A stretch of DNA of 64,000 nucleotides from Nemophila menziesii (Eukaryota; Streptophyta; Magnoliopsida; Boraginales; Hydrophyllaceae): the NCBI GenBank assembly GCA_029959085.1, contig JARWIR010000016.1, positions 22,019,499 through 22,083,498 of the forward strand, read 5' to 3'. The notes beneath the pieces are model-generated. The model saw only the letters and a program-made list of their open reading frames with translations, was not told the DNA's origin and did no database searches. The first letter of the stretch is position 1. Every line of letters starts with the position of its first letter. This document shows, piece by piece, positions 53,477-64,000 of the stretch. The position numbers and the translations under genes were made by a program.

Positions 53477-56240
53477 TTATATCTTGCTTAATCCTATAGA
53501 TCTAACATGATCCATGAATACATCCCTTGGGATAGCCTTTGTGAGTGGATCAGCAAACATATTGTGTGTGGGTATATATTGCAAAGTAACATCCTTTTGT
53601 GCAATTATATCTCTAACGAAGTTATACTTTATATCGATGTGTTTGGTCTTACTGTGATATTTTGGATCTTTCACATAAGCCATTGCAGCTTGACTATCAC
53701 AATATATTGTAATTGGACTCCCACTATCACCAGAGAATCCTAAATGTTCAAAGAACCTTTTTAACCAAACAGCCTCTTGAATTGCAGTTGAGCAAGCTAC
53801 AAACTCAGCTTCCATCGTTGACAAAGCTACACAGGTTTGTTTCTTGCTACTCCATGAGATTGCGCAATTATTTAGCAAGAATACATAACCTGAAGTGGAT
53901 TTACGCCCATCTATATCACCAGCCCAATTAGCGTCTGTATATCCCTCTAGGCGTAATCTATCTCCTCGAAAGCATAAGGCATGATCTTTGGTGCATTTTA
54001 GGTATCTCAATATCCTTTTCACAGCTTTACAATGCTCTTGTCCCGGGTTCGATTGAAAACGACTAACTAAACACACTGCATAACAAATGTCTGGTCTCGT
54101 ACACATCATAACATACATAAGACTACCAATGGCACTAGAATATGGTACTATTGACATTTTCTGTTTTTCTTCTATAGTACTAGGACACATGTCGAGAGTT
54201 AAGTTTATTCCCTTTGCTACAGGAGTGTCAATGACATTGCACGTAGTCATACCAAATCGCTCAAGTACATTCATGATGTAAGGTTCTTGAGATAAAGATA
54301 ATAGTCTTCTAGACCTATCTCTATGAATCTTAAAACCAAGAATATAATTTGCTTTGCCCATATCTTTCATATCGAATAGAGAAGCTAGCCACTCCTTGTT
54401 AGCTTGAATAAACTCTTTATCATTCCCAGCTAATAGGATGTCATCCACATATAGAGATAAAATTACGAAATTTTTCTTTGAACGTTTAATATAAACACAG
54501 TGGTCTTCACTTATCATCTCAAATCCATTTGACGAGATAACTTCATGAAATCTCAAATTCCATTGTCTCGATGCTTGCTTAAGACCATAGATTGATTTCA
54601 ATAATCTACATACTTTATTCTCTTGATCTTTTGCAACGAAACCCGAGGGTTGTTCCATGAAAATCACCTCTTCTAAATCTCTATTTAGAAATGCAGTTTT
54701 AACATCCATTTGGTGCAACTCCAGATCAAGATGCACCACTATAGCTAAAATAAGACATATTGAGGTAAATCTAACAACAGGAGAAAAAGTTTCCTCAAAA
54801 TCTATTCCTTCCCATTGAGTATAGCCTTTCGCTACCAAGCGAGCTTTATACCTGTCAATGGAATCGTCAGGTTTCCTCTTTATCTTGAGAACCCATTTGT
54901 TCCCAATTTCCTTACGTCCTTTCGGGAGATCAACCAGTTCCCATACCTGTTTTTTCTTCATCGACTCCATTTCTTCTTCCATTGCTTTTCTCCATTCATT
55001 CTTAGCAAGACATGAAATTGCTTCATTAATTGTTCGAGGTTCTTCTTCGTCTTGTGGAGTTATCATAAAGACTTCTCCTTCAATTTCAAATCGACGACGA
55101 GGAACTAAACCTCTAGCACTTCTCTTAAGTTGAGAATCTTGAGAAATAGGATTACTAGATGATGCAATGGTTTCTTCCGTCTCAAGATTTAGAGGAGTGT
55201 CCGTCTCTATTTCTTTAGTACGTGTTACCTAATCAGGTGTCACATTTGTTTACATATCATCTTCCTGAATCTCATTCAATTCACATAAAATGGAATTTCT
55301 GTCAACCTCACCTCTGCTAGGAAAATCATTCTCTAAGAATGTAACATCTCGTGACTCAATTTCTGTAAGACCCCCATCATTATGTTCACCAATAAACACA
55401 TATCCTTTAGAGTGATCTGGGTATCTAATAAAGATACACTTTTACCTCTTGGACCTAACTTCCCATACTTATGAGATAGATCATGAACATAACCTGCTGA
55501 CCCCCAAGGTCGCAAGTATGACATATTAGGTTTCCTACCTGTCCATAGTTCACAAGGAGTTGATGGAATAGTCTTTGTGGGTACTCGGTTAAGTATATAA
55601 CAGGCGGTAAGCAAGGCATCTCCCCAATAAGATATTGGAAGATTTGATTGTGCCATCATAGACCTAACCATTTCTAGGAGTGTTTTATTCATCCTTTCAG
55701 TCACACCATTCTGTTGTGGTGTTCTAGGAATTGTAAGTTGCCTTACTATCCCTTTTTCATCACATAGTTCTTTAAACTGATCAGATAGATATTCACGTCC
55801 TCGGTCGGTTCTTAGGTTTTTCACCTTCCTCTCTAACTAATTTTCAACTTCATTGATAAATGTTATAAAACATTTCAATGCTTCAGATTTGTGAGAAATC
55901 AGGTAGACATAACCAAACCTAGTAAAATCATCTATAAAGGTGATGAAATAACGTTCCCCACGTCTAGTCTGAATACTCATTGGGCCACAGATGTCTGAAT
56001 GAATTACTTTTAATGGGTACTCAACTCGTTTAGCCTTTCCAAATGGTTTCCGTTTTGCTTTACCTGCTAGACAATTTTCACAAGTTGGCAAGTTGACTTT
56101 AGTCAACGAACCCAAAAGGTTCGCCGTAGCCAACAAATTCATACGGTCTTGACCAATATGACCTAATCTAGCATGTCATACATGTTCTTCTACATTAGAA
56201 TAACTAGAAGAAGAAGTATTAGTAGAAAAGCAACTACTTA
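53477..56240 (-). pseudogene. Ty1-copia pol (integrase to RNase H), 5' truncated
   Basis: The minus strand begins with the integrase zinc region and core: PTCENCLAGKAKRKPFGKAK, VIHSDICGPMSIQTRRGERY, FIDDFTRFGYVYL (56142-55837). Then come a stop, KNLRTDRGREYLSDQFKELC and TPQQNGVTERMNKTLLEMVR (55824-55333). After further stops an uninterrupted 529-residue stretch (55066-53477) carries the whole reverse transcriptase and RNase H: GNKWVLKIKRKPDDSIDRYK, DVKTAFLNRDLEE, LYVDDILLAGND, YTDANWAGDIDGRKSTSGY and DPKYHSKTKHIDIKYNFVRD. Gag, protease and the 5' LTR are missing to the right. Motifs fit the Tnt1/Tork-like group; this is inference. Confidence 0.9.
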
Positions 56241-56530
56241 AACAATATATATTTATAAAGTTATAGTTTGGTTATAGTTAAAATCCGAAAAACCGCTTAA
56301 AAAAACGAATCCAAATTATTCTATTTTAGTTTTGAAAAGTTAGTGATGGTTCCGTTAGGATATGGTTTTCGATATGTTAAATGGTTATGGACATGGTTTC
56401 GGATTTCTTTTTACAATAATCCGATCTGTTGACATCCCTAGTCCTAACTAAAATAATGTTATAAAAGGCTAATTTTAATATTTTAGTTTTAGTTAGACTT
56501 TTTACCCTTATACCCTATTTAGTTTATCAT
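56241..56530. other. AT-rich sequence right of the copia break
   Basis: No feature recognised. The copia truncation point lies near its left edge. Confidence 0.4.
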
Positions 56531-57067
56531 TTGGTACGTACCAATTTTTTGTTTAGTACAGAGTACAAACCAATACTATTTCTTTGGTACGTACCAATAT
56601 CTTCTGTCTGGTACATACCAATTACATTTTTGTACCCTATTCTTATTTTACGATTGTAATACAATCAAATTTTATATAATAGCTGACAGGTCCCTAATAG
56701 CATTTGTGTAAATTCAAATGGTTTTGTCCATGTCAAGGTTATTGTCCGTGTCAATGTCCAATTGGTACGTGCCAAATACCTTGTCAAGGTCCATTGGTAT
56801 GTGTCAAGTTACCATGTCAAGGTCCAATTGGTAAGTTCCAAGCTCTCGTGTCAAGGATCAATTGCTAAGTGCCAAATAAGAAAAGAAAAGCAAAAATGTA
56901 AGAAAACAAAATATAAAATTTGATAAATTCATATTAAATAAAGAAAAGGAAAAGTGATAATTTAAAAAGAAAAACATTGCCCGCCGTTTTTATACTTACC
57001 ACTTGGTACGTACCAAATAGTTCTAATGATTGGTACATACCAATTGGATCTGTTTGGTACGCGCCTA
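56531..57067. repeat. Cluster of palindromic TTGGTACGTACCAA boxes
   Basis: Ten copies, exact or one to three bases off, of the 14-bp palindrome TTGGTACGTACCAA. They start at 56531, 56584, 56609, 56762, 56794, 56828, 56862, 57003, 57030 and 57054. Between 56730 and 56880 they are embedded in a 30-35 bp unit with GTGTCAAGGTCCAATTGGTA. The cluster has no coding potential and no transposon ends that I could identify. Confidence 0.8.
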
Positions 57068-57079
57068 TTAGATTTATAT

Positions 57080-58322
57080 CCAAAAAACAAAAAACAAAGA
57101 GAAATCTCTTCAATTTGAATTAAAAAAAAAAATTAATCCTTGAATTTGGCCGACATTTCTATATTTCACCTTTTTTTAAAGATTAAAGCAAATCAATATT
57201 TCTGTAAATCAAGGTAAAATAATCAAATTTTACAATTACAAAAAGAAACCTCTTCACACTAATTAGAAAAAAAAATCTTTTCTCACACTCAGCAAAACAA
57301 AAATAAAAAAATTAAATGTTTTACCTCTTTTAAATGTTGTAATCCTCATACTTATGCATAAGGAATTAGAGATACTAATGATATAATTCTATTCAGAAAT
57401 TGCAGTTTACAACTATTAGTTATCCGATAAAACAGACAAGTGAAATAGATTTATAACCTATTAAATAAGGGATTAACCCAAGAAACCCCTTAAGTTAGAT
57501 ATAATTCTTCCTCATCACAACTATTATTTTTTGCCCATAAAAGGTATCATACGTTTATTCTTTCCTTTTTTACTCATAAAAAAGCAGTTTGAGTTATAAA
57601 AAACTTCCCAAAAGTCAAATTTTGAGCTATTGGAAAATTCCAAGAACTCAGATTTTGAGTTTTGGAAATGAACTAAAGATATCTTAAGAAGTAAAAAAAG
57701 ACAATACCTTTTACAAAATAATGGACAAAGTTGTAGGGATTTATTGAGCATTAACCTTTTTAAAAATTCCTTATTGTTCACTCTATGTAATTCTTTTAAA
57801 AGTATGTAAATTATATAGAGTAACTAACTTGTAAAGTTTCGTGCAAAAACACATTGAGTAACAAATTCTCTATTTAAATGATCGTATTAAATGGATTTAT
57901 AATATGGTAAAGGAAGATTGTCATATATGTCACCGTGGGATCCTAACCACATTCAAAGCCATTAAGCCACGTAAACAATGATTTTCAAGATGCAAATAGT
58001 TTCTTGTATTATAAAAGCACCCCAATTATATTAATAAATTTAATAATAAAAATAATCCCAAAAAATTAATAATAATACTACTAATAATAATTTTAATAAT
58101 AATGATAGAAAATTACAATTATTTTGTTCTCTTTTATATACCTTGAAAGTTAAAATTAACCATGAATACTCAACTGTGGAAGAGGAGTAATTTTTATACT
58201 AGCAAATGACAATGAAGGTCAATAAATTTGACATGATGAAATAAATAGTATTATTAAATCCGTTACTTCAAAAAAAACATAATTTTAATTTATTGACTAA
58301 ATAAAGTTTTTTCCTATTTTTT
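57080..58322. other. AT-rich intergenic sequence
   Basis: Long A and T runs and no supportable gene, repeat end or RNA. The right edge probably includes the 3' UTR of the cysteine-rich peptide gene. Confidence 0.5.
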
Positions 58323-58830
58323 TCAAGATGAAACACAAATTCCTTTGAGACAATTGTAATCTATGCTTTTGGGAAGAAGAAATCTTTTGCAATCCTCTTT
58401 TATCTTGCATACAAAATTATCATGAAAACATATACAATGACCGTCGATACAGATTGCCGGGCAGTGCATCTTATTTGTACAATCCCAATCGTAATTGCAT
58501 TTTGGGGTGTTTGGAAATGCCTCCATCATTAAAGGAGAACCTGGTAATAATATTTTGTTATTAGACTTATAAAATTAACACTAGTTAATGATGCATAAAT
58601 ATATATTGATAACATACTCAATTATATATGGATTCATATCGAAAAATCATCTTCATGGTCTTAATTTGAAAATGGAAGAATTTAATTATAATTCAATATG
58701 TTTACCGATTTCAATTATATATATTTCAACTTAGGAATTTTTTTTGATAACCAGAAAAAAAAATTGGCTAACCTGTTAAATAAAGCAGGAAAATGATCAC
58801 CAAAATGGATTTAACGGAAGAGACTGCCAT
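58323..58830 (-). CDS. Secreted cysteine-rich peptide (defensin-like / NCR-like), two exons
   Basis: Exon 1 is 58830-58773 and exon 2 is 58540-58323, joined by a 232-bp GT-AG intron, phase 1. The product is 91 residues. Exon 1 encodes MAVSSVKSILVIIFLLYLT, a typical signal peptide, so the protein should enter the secretory pathway. Exon 2 encodes the mature part with ten cysteines: C-x5-C-x5-C-x3-C-x4-C-x-C-x6-C-x5-C-x12-C-x4-C. The first six follow the late-nodulin/NCR and DEFL pattern (CNYDWDC ... CIDGHCIC). The last four look like a partial second module (CKIKEDC ... CLKGIC). A signal-peptide exon plus a single mature exon is also the usual architecture of those genes. A TATA-like run lies at about 58899-58915. 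Function is unknown; antimicrobial or signalling roles are only family-based guesses. Confidence 0.82.
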
Positions 58831-58897
58831 TTCAATGATATTGTTTTCTCTAAAACGAAGCTTGTATATTTAGGTCTAAGAGGCGTCTCTTTTAAGC

Positions 58898-58916
58898 AAT
58901 ATATATATATAATAGA
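58898..58916 (-). promoter_or_regulatory. Probable TATA box of the cysteine-rich peptide gene
   Basis: The complement contains TATTATATATATATATTGC about 70-85 bp upstream of the start codon, a normal distance for a plant gene with a short leader. Confidence 0.55.
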
Positions 58917-59108
58917 GAGTTAGGGTTTTTCATATACTCCCCAAGCCGTTCAATATACATATACTAATCTCAAATAACACGTGTTTAGCCTTTATGGCGA
59001 GGTTTGTAGTTTATATTTGTAAAAAAAAACTAGTTTATTTGGTGAGTGGGTTTTAAGATTGATACATGGACAATCGCCCGACTCATTCACCTTCAGTATA
59101 AAAAATAA

Positions 59109-59300
59109 GAGTAATGATATATACCACCCAAATTCATACCACCCAAGTGTCACCCAATGACGTGGCGTGAATTGGTTGGTTACAAATCTTTAATCAAATC
59201 AAGGAAATAAATGCATTAACAATTTGTAACCAATCAATTCACGCCACGTCATTGGGTGACATTTGGGTGATATGAATTTGGGTGGTATATATCATTACTC
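59109..59300. mobile_element. MITE (Mutator type) upstream of the cysteine-rich peptide gene
   Basis: 192 bp with nearly perfect inverted arms: GAGTAATGATATATACCACC at the left and its complement at the right. A perfect 9-bp duplication AAAAAATAA flanks it (59100-59108 and 59301-59309). Each arm contains GACGTGGCGTGAATTG or its complement, an ACGT-core motif. The left edge is about 280 bp upstream of the peptide gene's ATG. Confidence 0.93.
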
Positions 59301-59306
59301 AAAAAA

Positions 59307-59380
59307 TAATAAATCCGAGCGGATCTCTTTTCAGTCCTAACATTAATAAATCCGAGCGGGTCTCTTTTCAGTCCTAACAT
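59307..59380. repeat. 37-bp tandem duplication
   Basis: Two head-to-tail copies (59307-59343 and 59344-59380) starting TAATAAATCCGAGCGG and differing at one base. Confidence 0.9.
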
Positions 59381-59453
59381 TTTTGTTTTTTTAGAATTCT
59401 CCCCCAAATGACATGAAAAGAAAGTTTCAAAGATTTAGCTCTCTAGATATAAT

Positions 59454-59705
59454 TGTTATAAACTAGGATAATATAAGCTAAACTAGATGGAGAATTATAG
59501 AGAAAGAAATATCATTATAAACTAAAAAGAAGATAAAGATGGAGATAATTTGTTTCATGTATTCACAAGATCACTAGTCCCATTACAAAAGAATAATCCT
59601 TATATTTATAGGGTAACAAATGACTATTCACTTGCCACATATGTAAGAAATAAATAGTAAGACCTTTGGCCTTTGGACATCCACTTTAATAACTTATTCA
59701 TAACA
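59454..59705 (-). repeat. Copia 3' LTR, minus orientation
   Basis: 252 bp from TGTTATAAACTAGG to TATTCATAACA with a perfect TGTTAT/ATAACA end. In minus orientation the PPT AAGGGGGAG directly precedes it, and a CCCTATAAATATAAGG promoter box lies near 59600-59615. The partner LTR is outside the window. Confidence 0.82.
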
Positions 59706-62700
59706 CTCCCCCTTGGATGTCCATCCATTATGAAATATGCCTCGTTAAAACCTTGCCAAGAAAACCCTGTGGGATAAAAACTTGGTCGAAGGGAAAAGAG
59801 TACATATAGATAGAACTAATCATCTTGAAACGCTGCCTCGTTAAAACCTTGTCAAGAAAACCCATTGGGACAAAACTTGAACGAAGGAAAAAGAGTACAG
59901 TCTTGTTTGCACTTCTCCTGATGTTGGTAAGAGATTTCTGAGTTGTCGCATTTCAGTGTTGTGGACCTATTTCTTGAATATTGTGGTTGACAATGATTTC
60001 ATCAGGAAAATCTACAAAATTTGTGCGTGATTGTATCTGTCGAGTGTCAATATCCACATTCTTCTGTAGCTCGTGTGTGTAGGATACTTTGATGAAATAT
60101 GTTTTGTTTTGTCTCCTTTGATGCAACCATTCTAATTATGTGTGGTGCAAGCAATACTATCCTCATACAATACCATCAATATATATTCTTGTTGAAATTA
60201 TACCACACTTCTTTTAGGTATGTTGAATAATCCACTTAAATAAATATTTCATACCTCTCCCCCTTGGATATTCACTAAAAGATATGCCTCATTAAAATCT
60301 TATCAAGAAAACCCATTATGACAAAACTTGATGAAGGAAAAAGAGTACACTAATCCTTTGGGGTTATGACACGTATTCAGTCTGTCTTATTAAAACCTTA
60401 CCAGGAAAACCCAATGGGAAAAACCGTGGTGAAGGAAAAAGAATGCAGAATTCAATATATTCTCCCCCTCATTACGACATTACATATAGAGTAAATAACA
60501 CTTTTGCCCCCTGGGTTTATACGCGATTGACAGGTTGCCCCCTAACTCTTAAAATGCGCCTCGTTGCCCCCTAAGATTTGTTTTTGTGACCCGTTACCCC
60601 CTACTGCGTGTTCCGTCCATTTTTTCCGTTAAAAGTGACGTGGCATTTCCATGTCACAATTTTTTTTTTTTAAATCCAGATGTCAATTAATTATTTAATT
60701 AATTTAAACCAAGGGCAAAAAAGAAATTTCATTAATAGGTTTTATAATATTAAATATAATTAATATAATAACCACCCCCCCCACCGCACCCCCTACCCCC
60801 CCCTCCCCTTCTTCTTCCCCATTCTTCTTCTTCTTCCCGACACCTGCAACTTTTCTTAAAAAAAAAAAAAAAAATCAGCAAACTTTTGTAGGACATCATC
60901 AATCAATCATCATGGGTATATTAACGGCATTTGAACCCAAATCATGTCCTTTCTGGGCTTCTTATTTGTAAAACAAATATCCGTCATCTTCTTTACCAAA
61001 TTTGCACTAAGCCTCCATCATAGGGGTATATAAGTCTTTTCTAGTAGCATCAATACCTTATATACAAACTCATCTTTTGATAATTTACTAGCAGAAGCTT
61101 TTTTTACCTTATTATGTAACAATTTTATATATAATAATTTCATTTTTTTTACCTTGTTTTGTTAATCTCCTAAGAATTCGAGTGGCCACTGATAAGTGGT
61201 ATCTATTGATCCTATTGGTCACTTAAAAGCATAGTTACTACTTATAAGAATTATATGCTTCTTGCTTCGTATCTTATGATTCACTGTCCATTTTAGATTG
61301 CAGATTTTTATCAAGAGTGGAGGATCAACTCTGGATTATTTTGCTATTGGTTTAGAATATTAATTTCAACCACTTATAGGACATGATATTCCTCAAAAAG
61401 TTCATTCTTCTCTTTACAAATCAACTTAACGTGTTTTACCTAGCATAGGATTAGAATACTTTTTTTAGGAAATAAATCAAGCACGTGGTGTGTGCTTGAG
61501 TTTTATGTGGAATTCTAAATCAACTATACAGCAAAATCACTCAAATCAATTGTATTTGAGTCGGTTCTTGAAATTTGATCTATGTTGTCACTATAATTAC
61601 ATTTATCAGATGAAGATTGAAAGTTTAAGCCTAAATTACCTTCTCAAATTAGATTTGCTGATTTTAAAGTTTGCTGATTTTTTTTTTTTTTTTAAAGAAA
61701 AGTTGCAGGTGTCGGGAAGAAGAAGAAGAATGGGGAAGAAGAAGGGGAGGGGGGGGGGGGGTAGGGGGTGCGGTGGGGTGGGGGGTGGTTATTATATTAA
61801 TTATATTTAATATTATAAAACCTATTAATGAAATTTCTTTTTTGCCCTTGGTTTAAATTAATTAAATAATTAATTGACATCTGGATTAAAAAAAAAAAAT
61901 TGTGACATGGAAATGCCACGTCACTTTTAACGGAAAAAATGGACGGAACACGCAGTAGGGGGTAACGGGTCACAAAAACAAATCTTAGGGGGCAACGAGG
62001 CGCATTTTAAGAGTTAGGGGGCAACCTGTCAATCGCGTATAAACCCAGGGGGCAAAAGTGTCATTTACTCTTTCTAAATATATTTGTACCTTGATGTCAT
62101 CGTTAATGAAACTTTAATTAGTAAATCTTCTGGATTTTCACTTGAGGGTATTTAGTGATAGTAATATCCTTTTCTTGATCAATAAAAGAGTTTATACTTC
62201 CTTTGACAATAAATATTTGCATGCCTCGTTAAAACCTAACTAGGAAAAACCCAGTGGGAAAAAACCTTAGTGAAGGAAAAAGAGTACAATACGCAAATAT
62301 CACATCATTATTATTATGACAACATTTACCGAGTATCCTTTCATAATTCATACACTTTTCTATTGTGATTTAAATAATTACGTTCTTCGAGAAATTTTGT
62401 ACTCCAGGAACTTTTATATTTCAGGAACTTCTCAATCTTAGATAATTTCATATTTAAACGCTCTAAGTACTTCAAGTACCTATCGTGCTTCAGGCACTTG
62501 TTGTGCTTTCAAACACCTTTTTGTTTGGGCACATGTCATGCTTCTAGCACCTATTTTGTTTATCAAAAAAACTTTAATATCCATCTAATAATCACTACAC
62601 TGTATCAATATCATAAGAATGAGGACGTCTCCCCATAGTTAATTCTAGGTTTCTGCGGAACCTTCGTGATACAAGTAGTTTGTTTTTTTTTTAATTTCAA

Positions 62701-64000
62701 AATTCACTGTTACACTTTCTATTGTCGTCGACATATTTCACCATTTTTGGTTTAGGATCCTTATTATTTATTTCAAGCGCTATATTAAATGAAAATATAT
62801 TAATCCCATAAACTATTCTAACAATTTTAAATATTTTCAGTAGACTAATAATAACTTTTCTCTTATTTAGGTACCTAGGTCCTTTCATGACCATTACTTT
62901 CTGTAAGAGAAATTCATGTGCCAACATTAGTTGGCTTAATAATTCCTGTCGTATCATGTGGAGTGCACATTCCACAATATTTACCATTTAATCATTTACT
63001 CATGAGATTTTCTTCTTTGGGGCATGGTATACTTTAAAACGGCAGGCTTACCACACTTCATGTGTTGGTTTTATGCATTACAGATCTACCAAACTTCATG
63101 TGTTGGTTAGATGCATTACATGTTTGACACACTTCATGCTTTGGTTTGATACATTTGTTGGAATATTTGTTATATGTCTATATGGGACAATAACCTATGT
63201 TGGAGCGTTTACAACATAGTTTGGGATTTTGAAATATTCTACTTTAGAATGTATTAGGTATATTATTTGCAATACTTTTCAAATAGAGTTCCTTTTAACT
63301 TCAAGTTCCTATTCTTTAGTTGTGGATATAAATGATATAATAAATTGTATTCTACCATACATCATGCAACTTCAAGTTGCCTTGTTTATATGTTACGCAA
63401 CTTCAGGTTGACTTGTCTCCCCCCCTAATAAGGGGGTAGTCACTTGGTAAAATGAATCTTCTGGTTCTTTTAAGTAGATACCAAGTAAGTAATCTATTAT
63501 TCGACATATCATTACTACACTAGGTGACCAAGTCGGTCTTTTAATAATACAAAGTTCTTTGGATTATGACATCTTTTCTTTTGCACAATGAGCGTTTCAA
63601 CTGCTTGATCTGTATATATATAACCCCAAAGAAATAACATATTCTATTTTTCATACACACTTCTGGTGAGACTTTAAATAATGCAAAAGATATATATTGT
63701 TACGGACACTTGTGGTTTATACAAAATACTAATTTTGGATATTATCCTTTAAATTTAGTAAATTTCTTCGGGATTTACTTTTAACATAATTTTCCAATTT
63801 TGTACCACAAGGTAACATAACTTTTGGGTATCCAAAAACTTTTAATTAGATCAACTAGATGTTTTAGTATTCCACGAGTACGCGAACACTACATAGTTCA
63901 ACTTTATTGATAATAATCATCCTTATCATTTCATGATGGCTTATTTAGCGCGACTTTTTACTTTCAAGATATTCCTTATTATTCCACTTCTGGTGGTAAG
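59706..64000 (-). mobile_element. Non-coding interior of a copia/LARD-like element, minus orientation
   Basis: It begins with the PPT (59706-59720, complement ACATCCAAGGGGGAG). No gag or pol is seen up to the window end. A motif of about 62 bp, CTCGTTAAAACCTT ... AAAACCCA(G/T)TGGGA ... GAAGGAAAAAGAGTAC, occurs at about 59741, 59838, 60287, 60384 and 62224. Other short repeats are CTTCATG(T/C)(G/T)TTGGTT at 63055-63150 and GCAACTTCA(A/G)GTTG at 63365-63410. The fold-back element at 60489-62070 is inserted in it. The domain-free interior suggests a non-autonomous element or an unusually long 3' region. Confidence 0.55.
60489..62070. mobile_element. Fold-back / Mutator-like element with about 385-bp arms
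   Basis: The arms 60489-60875 and 61680-62070 are almost perfect inverted copies, starting GAGTAAATAACACTTTTGCC. Each contains CTTGTTGCCCCCTAA-like blocks, GTGACGTGGCATTTCCATG and a C-rich/(TTC)n stretch. The 800-bp centre has no recognisable gene. The expected 9-bp duplication is not evident (TTACATATA versus TTCTAAATA at best), so superfamily assignment is tentative. Confidence 0.8.

Noticed and set aside
57524..57781. 85-codon minus-strand frame as a small gene
   Set aside because: AT-rich composition, no signal peptide or motif, and no promoter evidence.
61490..61856. Gly/Arg-rich frames near the window end
   Set aside because: They are translations of the G-rich and GAA microsatellite in the fold-back arm.

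Overview
This window is nuclear DNA of a eudicot-type flowering plant. The evidence is AT-rich sequence, GT-AG introns, plant-only families (an NF-YB factor, an AAP-type amino acid permease, plant mobile domain, plant CACTA/hAT/Mutator transposons) and nested Ty1-copia, Ty3-gypsy and LINE debris. The species cannot be fixed from the sequence. Only three host genes can be supported: a single-exon NF-YB (5607-6185, minus), a seven-exon amino acid permease (34163-38781, minus) and a two-exon secreted cysteine-rich peptide (58323-58830, minus). Almost everything else is mobile DNA, much of it with exact ends and target-site duplications.

Layout. 1-3704: right part of a decayed CACTA transposon. 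3754-5116, 10310-11103, 11444-12365, 19037-19667, 22765-23170, 24438-25182 and 35063-35704: seven hAT-type elements, each with 8-bp target duplications and belonging to four terminal-repeat families. 5607-6185: NF-YB. 6680-9000: LINE fragment, gypsy LTR and CACTA second-gene fragment. 13137-17889: complete, apparently recent Ty1-copia element with one 1414-residue polyprotein. 19676-21720: decayed LINE. 21720-29170: two gypsy halves in opposite orientation. 29225-32181: truncated copia. 32205-33915: Pack-MULE-like element holding a broken LRR receptor kinase fragment.

The permease gene fills 34163-38781. Its upstream 1.26 kb (38866-40128) is present a second time at 42697-50818. A CACTA fragment lies between the copies. 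The second copy is split by a SINE (43477-43591) and a 6.7-kb Mutator-like element (43889-50610), and is followed by a truncated copia element (50819-about 56240) that itself contains a gypsy LTR. The first copy supplies the empty site for each insertion, so the order of events can be read directly.

The most interesting object is the Mutator-like element at 43889-50610. It has about 300-bp terminal inverted repeats and a perfect 9-bp target duplication. It carries two convergent genes: a MURA-type transposase broken by two in-frame stops, with the second catalytic Asp lost, and an intact six-exon plant-mobile-domain gene of 525 codons related to MAIN/MAIL1. The right end (56530-64000) holds a cluster of palindromic GGTACGTACC boxes, the cysteine-rich peptide gene with a MITE in its promoter, a copia 3' LTR with a long non-coding internal region, and a 1.6-kb fold-back element with about 385-bp arms.
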